Origin: Kytococcus aerolatus
GTDB taxonomy: Bacteria; Actinomycetota; Actinomycetes; Actinomycetales; Dermatophilaceae
Assembly (NCBI RefSeq): GCF_900187395.1
Contig: NZ_FYEZ01000002.1
Location: 434,001-498,000 of the forward strand
Direction: 5' to 3'
Length of the DNA stretch: 64,000 nucleotides
The notes under the pieces are model-generated. The model did not search any database. It had not been told where the DNA came from and worked only from the letters and a program-made list of their open reading frames with translations. Of the stretch, positions 27,614 to 35,333 are shown in pieces; the stretch's first letter is position 1, and each line of letters begins with the position of its first letter. A program made the position numbers and the translations under genes.

Positions 27614-27655
27614 GAACGCAGAAGGCCGGTCCATGTGGACCGGCCTTCTGCGTTC
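27614..27655. terminator. 20-bp hairpin terminator, bidirectional
   Basis: Arms 27614-27633 and 27636-27655 are perfect complements around a TG spacer. It closes tRNA-Asn on the plus strand and the glycosyltransferase gene on the minus strand. Confidence 0.75.
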
Positions 27656-27704
27656 CGTGGGGCGGACCCTGCCGGGAGCGGCCCCTCCCGCCGCGGGGCG
27701 TCCC

Positions 27705-28835
27705 TCAGTCGATCGGGCCGAGCTCCGCGTGGATGGCGAGCATCTGGGCCGTGGAGTCCTCCCAGTTGAAGCGTTCGGCCTGCTCGCGGGCCACCTCCGT
27801 GAGATCGCCGCGGGCCAGGACCTCCAGGACGGCGTCGGCGAACTGGGGCCCGGTGGAGGGCGCCACGGCACCGGCCGCTCCCACGACCTCGGCCAGGGCA
27901 CCCTCGTCGGGGCAGACCACGGGCACGCCGCAGGCGAGGGCCTCCAGCGCCGCCAGCCCGAAGGTCTCCACCGGCCCGGGGGAGATGGCCAGGTCCGCCC
28001 GGCCCAGGACCTCGGCGAGCTCCTTCCGGCCGGAGATGTACTCGTGGAAGAGGGCCGGCAGGTCGGCCGCCTCGGCGCGCAGGTCGTCGCGCATCGGGCC
28101 GTGGCCGAGCACGGTGAGGTGCACGTCGTGCCCGCGCGCGATGAGCTCCCGGACGGCTGCGATGGACAGGCCGGGGTTCTTCTCCGGGGAGAGCCGACCG
28201 CAGTGCACGAGCTGGACCTGCCCCGCGGGCCGGGGACGGCCGTCCGGGGTGAGCTCGCTCGGGCCGGTGGGGGGCTGGAAGGACTCGAGGTCCACACCGA
28301 GGGTCACCACCCGGGCGTCGGCCCCGAAGCGCCGCCACTCGGCCGCGGCGTAGTGGCTGGGGCAGGCGATCCGGTCGAAGTCGGCGGCCGACTTGCCGTT
28401 GATGAAGTCCGCGGTGATCTCCGCCAGCCGCTCCGGGGTGTGCAGGCGGCGGATGAGGATGCCGGTCATGTTCTCGTGGCTCAGCATCATCGTCGGGATG
28501 CCGTGACGGCGCGCCCACGGGCCCACCCAGCGCAGCGTGGAGCGGTCGTGCACCTCGAGCCGGTCGGGCTGGAGGCCGCGCAGCAGCCGAGCCACGGGGG
28601 TGCGGGCCCACATGAGGCGGTACCCGGCGCCGGCGGGCGTGGCGGGCACGTGGTGCACCCAGCCCTGCGGCTCCAGCACCGGGGGAGTGCGCTCGGAGGT
28701 GCCCTCCTCCGGGTCCGGGATGACCAGGTGCACCTCGTGGCCCAGCTCGCGATAGCGCTCCCCCCAGTGGCGCAGGGCGGTGCGGATCCCGCCGGAGGAC
28801 GGGCTCACGAAGTTGGCGACACGAACGATGCGCAC
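27705..28835 (-). CDS. GT4-family glycosyltransferase
   Basis: The 376-residue GT-B protein starts MRIVRVANFVSPSSGGIRTA, with the donor-site HCGRLSPEKNPGLSI and the retaining GT4 motif GPVETFGLAALEALACG. The layout resembles actinobacterial GDP-mannose-dependent mannosyltransferases such as MgtA/PimB, so a role in mannolipid or envelope glycan synthesis is likely but not proven. The start is GTG with GAGGA about 9 bases upstream. Its promoter overlaps that of the divergent CAT tRNA. Confidence 0.88.
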   Translation of the reverse strand: MRIVRVANFVSPSSGGIRTALRHWGERYRELGHEVHLVIPDPEEGTSERTPPVLEPQGWVHHVPATPAGAGYRLMWARTPVARLLRGLQPDRLEVHDRSTLRWVGPWARRHGIPTMMLSHENMTGILIRRLHTPERLAEITADFINGKSAADFDRIACPSHYAAAEWRRFGADARVVTLGVDLESFQPPTGPSELTPDGRPRPAGQVQLVHCGRLSPEKNPGLSIAAVRELIARGHDVHLTVLGHGPMRDDLRAEAADLPALFHEYISGRKELAEVLGRADLAISPGPVETFGLAALEALACGVPVVCPDEGALAEVVGAAGAVAPSTGPQFADAVLEVLARGDLTEVAREQAERFNWEDSTAQMLAIHAELGPID

Positions 28836-28871
28836 GACAGGCAGTCCTCAGGTCGGGGGCGAGGCCCGCAC

Positions 28872-28881
28872 AGACTATCCT
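28872..28881. promoter_or_regulatory. Overlapping divergent -10 elements
   Basis: TATCCT (28876-28881, plus) is the likely -10 of the tRNA, and TAGTCT (28872-28877, minus) a likely -10 of the glycosyltransferase gene. They share two bases, so the two polymerases would compete. Confidence 0.45.
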
Positions 28882-28908
28882 CGCGCCCACGCCCTCGCCG
28901 AGGGTGCG

Positions 28909-28982
28909 GGGCCAGTAGCTCAGCCGGTCAGAGCAGCGGACTCATAATCCGTCGGTCGTGGGTTCAAGCCCCACCTGGCCCA
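28909..28982 (+). tRNA. tRNA with CAT anticodon (Ile2 or elongator Met)
   Basis: A complete cloverleaf has acceptor GGGCCAG/CTGGCCC, anticodon loop CTCATAA, T-loop TTCAAGC and discriminator A; CCA is not encoded. CAT may be read as methionine, or as isoleucine after TilS converts C34 to lysidine. The GGGCC acceptor, like that of actinobacterial tRNA-Ile, makes me lean to Ile2. The initiator is excluded because position 1-72 is a G-C pair. Confidence 0.9.
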
Positions 28983-29021
28983 CGCGTGGCGCCCCCTCCG
29001 GCGCCGCCCGTTATCCGGGGC

Positions 29022-29180
29022 TCAGTGCTCGTCCCGCCCGAGCATGCCGTAGGCGACCCAGGCCACGGTGACGACGCCGGCTCCGACCGAGGCGTAGGCG
29101 CTCCAGTCGATCGCGGTGAAGCCGACCCCGTACATGATCGTGACGGCGATGGCGAGGAAGAGCAGCACACGGTTGTCCAT
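29022..29180 (-). CDS. Small membrane protein, 52 residues
   Basis: The protein is MDNRVLLFLAIAVTIMYGVG, then a second hydrophobic stretch (VGAGVVTVAWVAYGML), ending GRDEH. Two membrane helices are predicted by eye. I do not recognise the family. GATGAT lies 6 nt before the ATG, the spacing seen for other genes here, which supports it as a real gene. Confidence 0.65.
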   Translation of the reverse strand: MDNRVLLFLAIAVTIMYGVGFTAIDWSAYASVGAGVVTVAWVAYGMLGRDEH

Positions 29181-29261
29181 GCCCTCATCATCGCCGGAGC
29201 GGGGCGCGGGTGCCCATGACCGGAGTCATGTCCGGCGGACCGGCCCCGGGGCGCCTTCGGC

Positions 29262-29290
29262 TTGGCAACCCTTGACCGATGGTGCAGACT
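29262..29290 (+). promoter_or_regulatory. Promoter of the DUF3145 gene
   Basis: TTGGCA (29262-29267), a 17-base spacer and CAGACT (29285-29290) form a good -35/-10 pair. The start codon is more than 80 bases downstream, so this message has a leader. Confidence 0.55.
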
Positions 29291-29373
29291 GAGCCCACAA
29301 CCGCACAGCAGCACCGGGAACAGACCGCGGATCGACGCGTAGGGGAAGACGTCGCCGATCACAGGAGGATCTG

Positions 29374-29910
29374 ATGTCCGGGACGACTGCGCGTTCGCAG
29401 ACCCGCGGCGTGGTGTTCGTGCACTCCACGCCCACTGCCCTGTGCCCCCACATCGAGTGGGCGCTGCAGGGGGTGTTCGGGCCCCATGCCCGTCCGCCGG
29501 CCACCGCCTCGCGACTGCAGTGGATCCCGCAGCCGGCCCAGCCCGGGACCGTGCGGGGGGAGCTGAGCTGGCACGGCCTGGCCGGGACGGGTGCAGCCGT
29601 GGCGACGCGGCTGCGCACCTTCGATGGCATCCGCTACGAGGTCACCGAGGACGCCACCCCGGGCCACGACGGCTCCCGCTGGTCGCACACCCCGGCCCTG
29701 GGCATCCACCACACCGCCACGAACGCGGTGGGGGACGCGATGATCCACGAGAACCGCCTCCGCGCGCTCGTCGAGGCCAGTCGCGGTGACGCCCGCGCGC
29801 TGGCCGACGGGATCGACCGGCTGCTGGGCACCGCGTGGGACGCCGAGCTCGACGTGTACCGCCACGCCGGCGAGGACGCCCCCGTCCGCCATCTCCACGC
29901 GGCGGGCTGA
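29374..29910 (+). CDS. DUF3145 family protein
   Basis: The 178-residue protein starts MSGTTARSQTRGVVFVHSTP and holds ALCPHIEWALQGVFG, GELSWHGLAGTG and RYEVTEDATPGHDGSRWSHT, typical of DUF3145. The function is unknown. The family is confined to actinobacteria and often neighbours fatty-acid synthesis genes, as here, where it is convergent with accD. AGGAGG precedes the ATG at good spacing. Confidence 0.9.
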   Translation: MSGTTARSQTRGVVFVHSTPTALCPHIEWALQGVFGPHARPPATASRLQWIPQPAQPGTVRGELSWHGLAGTGAAVATRLRTFDGIRYEVTEDATPGHDGSRWSHTPALGIHHTATNAVGDAMIHENRLRALVEASRGDARALADGIDRLLGTAWDAELDVYRHAGEDAPVRHLHAAG

Positions 29911-29972
29911 GCAGCCCGTCCCTCCCGGCACGGGCTGCGGCGTCCGCGCGTCAGTCGGCAGTCCGGTGCGCG

Positions 29973-31421
29973 TCAGAGCGGGATGTTCCCGTGCCGTCCC
30001 CGCCGCTGCGGTGCTTCCGCCAGGGCGGTGGCGATCGCGGAGCGGGTGACCGACGGCTCGACGACCTCGTCCACCACGCCGATCTCCTTGCCGCGCTCCA
30101 GGCCGCCGGAGAGCACGGCGTGCTCGGCGGCCAGCTCCTCCTCGACCTGTGCCCGCTCGGCCTCGTCGACCTCGGCGAGCTTGCGGCGGTGGAGGATCCG
30201 GATGGCGGCCACGTGGCCCATCACGGCCATCTCGGCCGCCGGCCAGGCGAACACCTTGGTGGCGCCCAGGGCGCGGGAGTTCATGGCGATGTACGCCCCG
30301 CCGTAGGTCTTCCGGGTCACGAGCGTCACCCGGGGGACGACCGCCTCGGCGAAGGCGTGCAGCAGCTTGGCGCCGCGGCGCACCACGCCGTCCCACTCCT
30401 GGCCCACGCCCGGCAGGTAGCCGGGCACGTCCACGAGGACCACCAGCGGCACGCCGAAGGCGTCGCAGAGCCGCACGAAGCGCGCGGCCTTCTCCGCGGA
30501 GGAGGAGTCCAGGCAGCCCCCCAGGCGCATCGGGTTGTTCGCGATGACGCCGACGGTGCGGCCGCCCACGCGACCCAGCACGGTGAGGATGTTCGGTGCC
30601 CACTTCGGGTGGAGCTCCACGGAGTCCTCCGGCAGGACCACGGCCATCGGGTTGACCTCGTCCCCGGCGCCCGGGCCGTCGAGCAGGTCGGCCACGAGCG
30701 GGTGCACGTCGTAGGCGCGCTTGGGGGAGCTCGGGAAGGTGGCTACCAGGTCGCGGTCGGTGACCGCTTCCAGGTCGAGCTCGCCCTGGGCGCCGAGGAG
30801 GGTGCACAGGGTGCGGGTGCGCTCGAAGGCCTCGTCCTCGGTCTCGGTCACCACGTGGACGACGCCGGAGCGGCGGCCGTGCGGCTCCGGGCCGCCCAGC
30901 CGCAGGGCGTCGACCTGCTCACCGGTGACGCTGCGGACCACGTCCGGCCCGGTGACGAAGACCCGCCCCTCGGGGCCGAGGACGACCAGGTCGGTCAGCG
31001 CGGGGCCGTAGGCGGCGCCACCGGCCGCGGGGCCGAGCACGAGGGAGATCTGCGGGATGCGCCCGGAGGCGCGGGTCATGATGGCGAAGACCTCGCCCAC
31101 CGCGTGGAGGGAGACGACGCCCTCGGCGAGCCGGGCGCCCCCGGAGTGCCACAGACCGACGATCGGGCACTCCAGCTCCAGTGCCAGCTCGTAGGCCTCC
31201 ACGACGATCCGGCAGCCCTCGACGCCCATGGCGCCGCCCTGGACGGTGGGGTCGGCCGCGAAGACGACGACCTCGGTGCCGTCCACCCGTCCGCGGGCGG
31301 AGGCCATGCCCTCGTCGCCCCAGGGCTGGAGCAGGGTGCAGGCCCCCTCGTCGAGGAAGCGCTCGAGGCGCTTCACGGGGTTGCGCGGGTCCTGGTCCCG
31401 CGGCGGCCGGGCGGCGCTCAC
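29973..31421 (-). CDS. accD: Acyl-CoA carboxylase carboxyltransferase subunit
   Basis: The 482-residue protein joins both carboxyltransferase halves: GRVDGTEVVVFAADPTVQGG, LWHSGGARLAEGVVSLHAVG and GPAAGGAAYGPAL in the first, FVRLCDAFGVPLVVLVDVPG, GAKLLHAFAEAVVPRVTLVT and TYGGAYIAMNSRALGA in the second. It moves carbon dioxide from biotin to acetyl-CoA, or possibly propionyl-CoA, for fatty-acid synthesis. The GTG start overlaps the fabF stop as GTGA. No biotin carboxylase gene is in the window. Confidence 0.94.
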   Translation of the reverse strand: MSAARPPRDQDPRNPVKRLERFLDEGACTLLQPWGDEGMASARGRVDGTEVVVFAADPTVQGGAMGVEGCRIVVEAYELALELECPIVGLWHSGGARLAEGVVSLHAVGEVFAIMTRASGRIPQISLVLGPAAGGAAYGPALTDLVVLGPEGRVFVTGPDVVRSVTGEQVDALRLGGPEPHGRRSGVVHVVTETEDEAFERTRTLCTLLGAQGELDLEAVTDRDLVATFPSSPKRAYDVHPLVADLLDGPGAGDEVNPMAVVLPEDSVELHPKWAPNILTVLGRVGGRTVGVIANNPMRLGGCLDSSSAEKAARFVRLCDAFGVPLVVLVDVPGYLPGVGQEWDGVVRRGAKLLHAFAEAVVPRVTLVTRKTYGGAYIAMNSRALGATKVFAWPAAEMAVMGHVAAIRILHRRKLAEVDEAERAQVEEELAAEHAVLSGGLERGKEIGVVDEVVEPSVTRSAIATALAEAPQRRGRHGNIPL

Positions 31422-32659
31422 TGCACGGTCCCGAAGGCGACGGCGACGTTGTGGCCACCGAAGCCGAAGGAGTTGTTGAGGACGACCAGGTCGCCCTCGG
31501 CAGGCAGCTGACGGTGCTCGTCGCGGACCACGTCGAGGTCGATCGCCGGGTCGAGCTCCTCGATGTTGCGGGTCGCCGGCGCCAGCCGGTGGTGGGCCGC
31601 CAGCACCGAGAGGACGGACTCCAGCGCACCGGCACCACCGAGGAGGTGACCGGTCTGAGACTTGGTGCCGGAGACGGCCACCTCGTCGGCGGCGGCCCCG
31701 AGCGCGCGGCGGATCGCCTTCGCCTCGGCCACGTCGCCGACCGGGGTGCTCGTGGCGTGGGCGTTGACGTGGGCCACGTCGGAGGCCTCGATCCCGGCGT
31801 CCTGCAGGGCCAGCGTCATCGCCCCGGCCGCCCCGGTGCCCTCGGGCTCGGGGGCGGCGATGTGGTGGGAGTCGGAGGTCATGCCGGCACCCAGCACGCG
31901 GGCGTAGACCCGGGTGCCTCGGGCCGCGGCGTGCTCCGCGCTCTCCAGGACCAGCGAGGCGCCACCCTCGCCGAGGACGAAGCCGTCGCGGCCGAGGTCG
32001 TACGGCCGGGAGGCCGTCTTCGGTGAGTCGTTGCGGGTGGAGAGGGCCTGCATCTGCGAGAAGCCGGCCATCGGCATCGGGTGGATGCAGCTCTCCGAGC
32101 CGCCCACGACGACGACGTCGGCCTCACCGCGACGGAGGATCTCCAGCCCGGTGGCCACCGCCTCCGCACCGGAGGCGCAGGCGCTCACCGGGGTGCGGGA
32201 GGCTCCCCGGGCGCCCAGCGCCAGGGAGATCGCGGCGGCCCCGGCGTTCGGCATGAGCATCGGGACGGTGAGCGGGGAGACCCGGCGGACGCCCTTCTCC
32301 TTGAGCACGTCCCACTGGTCCATCACCGTCACCACGCCACCGATGCCGGTGCCCATGACGACGGCGAGGCGGGTCGGGTCGACCTCGGGCTCACCCGCGT
32401 CGGCCCACGCCTCCTGGGCGGGGATGAGGCCCATCTGGGCGGTGCGGTCCATCCGCTTGACCTGCACGCGGGAGAGGACCGACTCGACATCGGTCCGCAC
32501 CTGTGCGGCGAAGGTCACGGGCAGCCCGTACTGGTCAGCCCACTCGGGGGGCAGCGGGGCGGCGCCGGACTCCCCGGCGAGCAGTGCTTCCCAGGTCTGC
32601 GGAGCGGTCGCACCCAACGGGGTGATCGCGCCGAGACCGGTGACGACGACGTCGGTCAT
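31418..32659 (-). CDS. fabF: Beta-ketoacyl-ACP synthase II (FabF/KasA type)
   Basis: The 413-residue condensing enzyme has the catalytic triad C161 (TPVSACASGAEA), H301 (HVNAHATSTPVGD) and H338 (GTKSQTGHLLGG, with K333). It elongates acyl-ACP with malonyl-ACP. GGAGGAA precedes the ATG. It lies after acpP and is coupled to accD. Confidence 0.97.
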   Translation of the reverse strand: MTDVVVTGLGAITPLGATAPQTWEALLAGESGAAPLPPEWADQYGLPVTFAAQVRTDVESVLSRVQVKRMDRTAQMGLIPAQEAWADAGEPEVDPTRLAVVMGTGIGGVVTVMDQWDVLKEKGVRRVSPLTVPMLMPNAGAAAISLALGARGASRTPVSACASGAEAVATGLEILRRGEADVVVVGGSESCIHPMPMAGFSQMQALSTRNDSPKTASRPYDLGRDGFVLGEGGASLVLESAEHAAARGTRVYARVLGAGMTSDSHHIAAPEPEGTGAAGAMTLALQDAGIEASDVAHVNAHATSTPVGDVAEAKAIRRALGAAADEVAVSGTKSQTGHLLGGAGALESVLSVLAAHHRLAPATRNIEELDPAIDLDVVRDEHRQLPAEGDLVVLNNSFGFGGHNVAVAFGTVQ

Positions 32660-32727
32660 GGTTCCTCCGGAAGTCAGGGGAGGGGCCGGGCGTTCTGCAG
32701 AGGCCGCCCGGCCCCAGGGGGGTGGCC

Positions 32728-32979
32728 TCAGGCCTGGTGGTTCTTGATGTAGCTGACGGCGTCGGCCACGGTGTTCAGGTTGCCCATCTCCTCGTCGGGG
32801 ATGGCCACACCGGTCTTCTCCTCGACGTTGACCAGGATGGTCATCATCGAGAGCGAGTCGATGTCGAGGTCGCCGGCGAAGGACTTCTCCGCGGTCACCT
32901 CGGCCGGCTCGATGCCGGTCTCCTCGCTGACGACCTCGGCGAGGACCTGCAGGATCTGCTCATCGGTCTGCTGAGCCAT
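32728..32979 (-). CDS. acpP: Acyl carrier protein AcpP
   Basis: The 83-residue acidic protein has the phosphopantetheine site DIDSLSMMTILVNVEE, with S42 as the attachment point. AGGAGG precedes the ATG. It carries growing acyl chains between the enzymes of this cluster. Confidence 0.98.
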   Translation of the reverse strand: MAQQTDEQILQVLAEVVSEETGIEPAEVTAEKSFAGDLDIDSLSMMTILVNVEEKTGVAIPDEEMGNLNTVADAVSYIKNHQA

Positions 32980-33078
32980 GTGTTTCCTCCTGTTCGGGGC
33001 CCTGATCGGCCCACTGGTGGTGACGACACGGACGTGTCGCCGCTTCTCCCCGGGAACGACCCGCCGGGGACCGGGTGG

Positions 33079-34044
33079 TCAGGGGAGGCGCACGACCTGG
33101 GCGGCGTACGCCAGACCGGCACCGAAGCCGATCTGCAGGGCCAGCCCGCCGGAGGGGGCGGAGCCCTCGGTGAGCATTCGCTCGGTGGCCAGCGGCACCG
33201 AGGCCGCCGAGGTGTTGCCGGAGAAGCGGATGTCGTCCGCCACCGGCAGGTCGGCCGCCAGACCCAGCTGCTTCACCATCTCGGAGGTGATGCGGGCGTT
33301 GGCCTGGTGGGGGATGAAGGCGTCGAGCTCGTCGGCCGTGATGCCCGCGAGCTCCAGCGCCCGGCGGGCCACGGGTGCCATGTCCCAGGCCGCCCAGCGG
33401 AAGACCTGGCGGCCCTCCATGGCGACCGTCTGGTCCTCGCCGAACCGGATGAGCTCCCACTTGTCACCCCGGGACCCCCAGGCGACCGGAGCGATCCCGG
33501 AGATCTCGGAGAGGCTCACCACGGCAGCACCGGCGCCGTCCCCGAAGATGAAGGCGGTGCCGCGGTCGGTGGGGTCCAGGAACTGCGAGAGGTGCTCGGC
33601 GCCGACCACCAGCACGTGGTCGGCGGTACCGGCGGTCACCAGGTCGTTGGCCAGCGCGATCCCGTAGCAGTACCCGGCGCAGGCGGCCGAGATGTCGAAC
33701 GCGGCGCAGGTGGCGCCGAGCGCCTCGGCCACCCGCGGGGCGATCGCCGGCATCCGGTCGGGCGCCGAGACGGTCGCCACGAGGACGGCGCCGATCTGGT
33801 CGGCGGTGACCTCGGCCCGGTCCATCGCCCGGCCGGCGGCGGAGACCGACATCGAGAGCAGGGTCTCGTCCGGTCCGACCCAGCGGCGCTCCTCGATCCC
33901 GGTCCGCTGGCGGATCCACTCGTCGCTGGAGTCGATCGCGGCGACGAGCTCGTCGTTGGGGACGACCCGGCTGCCCCGGTGGGTGCCGAGGCCGGCGATG
34001 CGGGCGGCGCGGCCGGTGCTCGCCGGGCGCAGGTCGGTCGGCAT
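33079..34044 (-). CDS. fabH: Beta-ketoacyl-ACP synthase III (FabH)
   Basis: The 321-residue enzyme has C122 (ISAACAGYCYG), H246 (FIPHQANARI) and N277 (SGNTSAASVPLA). It starts chains from acyl-CoA and malonyl-ACP, and in actinobacteria often prefers branched primers. The ATG shares a base with the fabD stop (TGATG). Confidence 0.97.
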   Translation of the reverse strand: MPTDLRPASTGRAARIAGLGTHRGSRVVPNDELVAAIDSSDEWIRQRTGIEERRWVGPDETLLSMSVSAAGRAMDRAEVTADQIGAVLVATVSAPDRMPAIAPRVAEALGATCAAFDISAACAGYCYGIALANDLVTAGTADHVLVVGAEHLSQFLDPTDRGTAFIFGDGAGAAVVSLSEISGIAPVAWGSRGDKWELIRFGEDQTVAMEGRQVFRWAAWDMAPVARRALELAGITADELDAFIPHQANARITSEMVKQLGLAADLPVADDIRFSGNTSAASVPLATERMLTEGSAPSGGLALQIGFGAGLAYAAQVVRLP

Positions 34045-35231
34045 CAGGCGTCCTCGGTGGGGTGGAGCCGGACCAGCGGCTGACCGGGGGCGACCGGGTC
34101 GCCGTCCTCCACCAGCCACTCCACCACCTGACCGGCGTGGACGGCCGTGACCGCCAGGTTCTCCCGGAGGGTGCTCACGGCAGCCAGCCGGTCCCCGGTG
34201 GCGACGGTGCGACCGGCCCGCGGCGAGTCGGCCAGGGAGACGGTGCCCTTGCCGGGGGAGACGAGCATGCGCCAGGTCGGGTGGTCGGTGCCCTGGGTGG
34301 CCGTCTCGCCGTGCTCACGGATGAGGCGACGGGCCTCGGCGAGGTCGTCGGGGGTCTTCAGGGCCAGGGCCTCGACCCCCTTGAGGTGCTTCTTGACCAG
34401 GCCGGTCAGGGTGCCGGCCGGCGGGATCTCGATGACGGCGGTGACGCCCATGTCGGCCAGCGTGTCCATGCACGCGTCCCAGCGGACGGGGTTGGACACC
34501 TGCGAGACGAGGCGGTCGAGCACCTCCTGGCCGGAGCGGATGACGTCCCCCTCCCGGTTGGACACGAGGTCCAGGCGGGCGTCGCGGGTGGTCATGGCCC
34601 GGGAGTACCCGGCCAGGGTGTCCACGGCGGGAGCCATGTGGTGGGTGTGGAAGGCGCCGGCGACCTGGAGCGGGATGACCCGGGCCCGTGCCGGCGGGTT
34701 CTCGCCGAGGGCGGCCAGCTGCTCGCTGGTGCCGGCGGCGACGATCTGCTTGGCCCCGTTGCGATTGGCCGGGGTGCAGCCGGCGGCGGCGATGGCAGCG
34801 AGGACCTCGCCCTCGTCACCCCCCACGACGGCGCTCATGCCGGTGGGGGTGACGGCGCTGGCGCCTGCCATCAGGCGGCCCCTCTCGCGGACGAAGACCA
34901 TGGCCTGCTCGGCGCTCAGCACCCCGGCACCCACGGCGGCGGTGATCTCCCCGACGCTGTGGCCGGCCCCGGCACGGATCAGCCCGAAGGCCTCCGCGGG
35001 GTGCTCGAAGAGCGCCAGGAAGCTCACGAGCCCGGAGGCCACGATGAGCGGCTGGGCGACCGCGGTGTCGCGGATGGTGTCGGCGTCCGAGGTGGTCCCG
35101 TGCGCGACGAGATCCATCCCGGCGCACGCTCCGAGCCACTCCATGCGGTCGGCGAAACCGGGCAGCTCGAGCCACGGGGCGAGGAAACCGGGAACCTGGG
35201 AGCCCTGTCCAGGGCAGACGATGGCAAGCAC
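34044..35231 (-). CDS. fabD: Malonyl-CoA:ACP transacylase FabD with extra C-terminal barrel domain
   Basis: The 395-residue protein has the usual FabD core to about residue 310: IVCPGQGSQVPGF, nucleophile S92 in GHSVGE, catalytic H195 in AGAFHTHHM and IEIPPAGTLTGL. Residues about 329-393 are an extra domain that reads like a biotinyl/lipoyl barrel (TVATGDRLAAVSTLRENL, then GQVVEWLVEDGDPVAPGQPL), but the modified-lysine EAMKM turn is replaced by STLRENL, so it should not carry biotin. Typical FabD is near 310 residues. The GTG start follows CAGAGT by 6 nt. Confidence 0.92.
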   Translation of the reverse strand: MLAIVCPGQGSQVPGFLAPWLELPGFADRMEWLGACAGMDLVAHGTTSDADTIRDTAVAQPLIVASGLVSFLALFEHPAEAFGLIRAGAGHSVGEITAAVGAGVLSAEQAMVFVRERGRLMAGASAVTPTGMSAVVGGDEGEVLAAIAAAGCTPANRNGAKQIVAAGTSEQLAALGENPPARARVIPLQVAGAFHTHHMAPAVDTLAGYSRAMTTRDARLDLVSNREGDVIRSGQEVLDRLVSQVSNPVRWDACMDTLADMGVTAVIEIPPAGTLTGLVKKHLKGVEALALKTPDDLAEARRLIREHGETATQGTDHPTWRMLVSPGKGTVSLADSPRAGRTVATGDRLAAVSTLRENLAVTAVHAGQVVEWLVEDGDPVAPGQPLVRLHPTEDA

Positions 35232-35299
35232 GGACCCACTCTGCGGGCAGAAGGCGTCGGGTGCCGTGGTGGCGCACGACGGAGGACTCGACGGAACTC

Positions 35300-35314
35300 T
35301 GGAGGATTCCTCCA
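35300..35314. promoter_or_regulatory. Inverted repeat between fasR and fabD, candidate FasR operator
   Basis: TGGAGGA-T-TCCTCCA is a perfect 7-bp dyad in the 102-base gap upstream of fabD. It is about 60 bases before the fabD -10, a position suited to an activator. FasR in Streptomyces activates the equivalent operon; binding here is inferred. Confidence 0.45.
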
Positions 35315-35333
35315 AAGAGGGGGCGGCGCCGGG

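Noticed and set aside
27531-28982. tRNA-Asn and the CAT tRNA as borders of a genomic island
   Set aside because: Only one ordinary glycosyltransferase gene lies between them, with no integrase and no repeated tRNA 3' end.
28909-28982. Initiator tRNA-fMet
   Set aside because: The first base pair of the acceptor stem is G-C; initiator tRNAs have a mismatch there.
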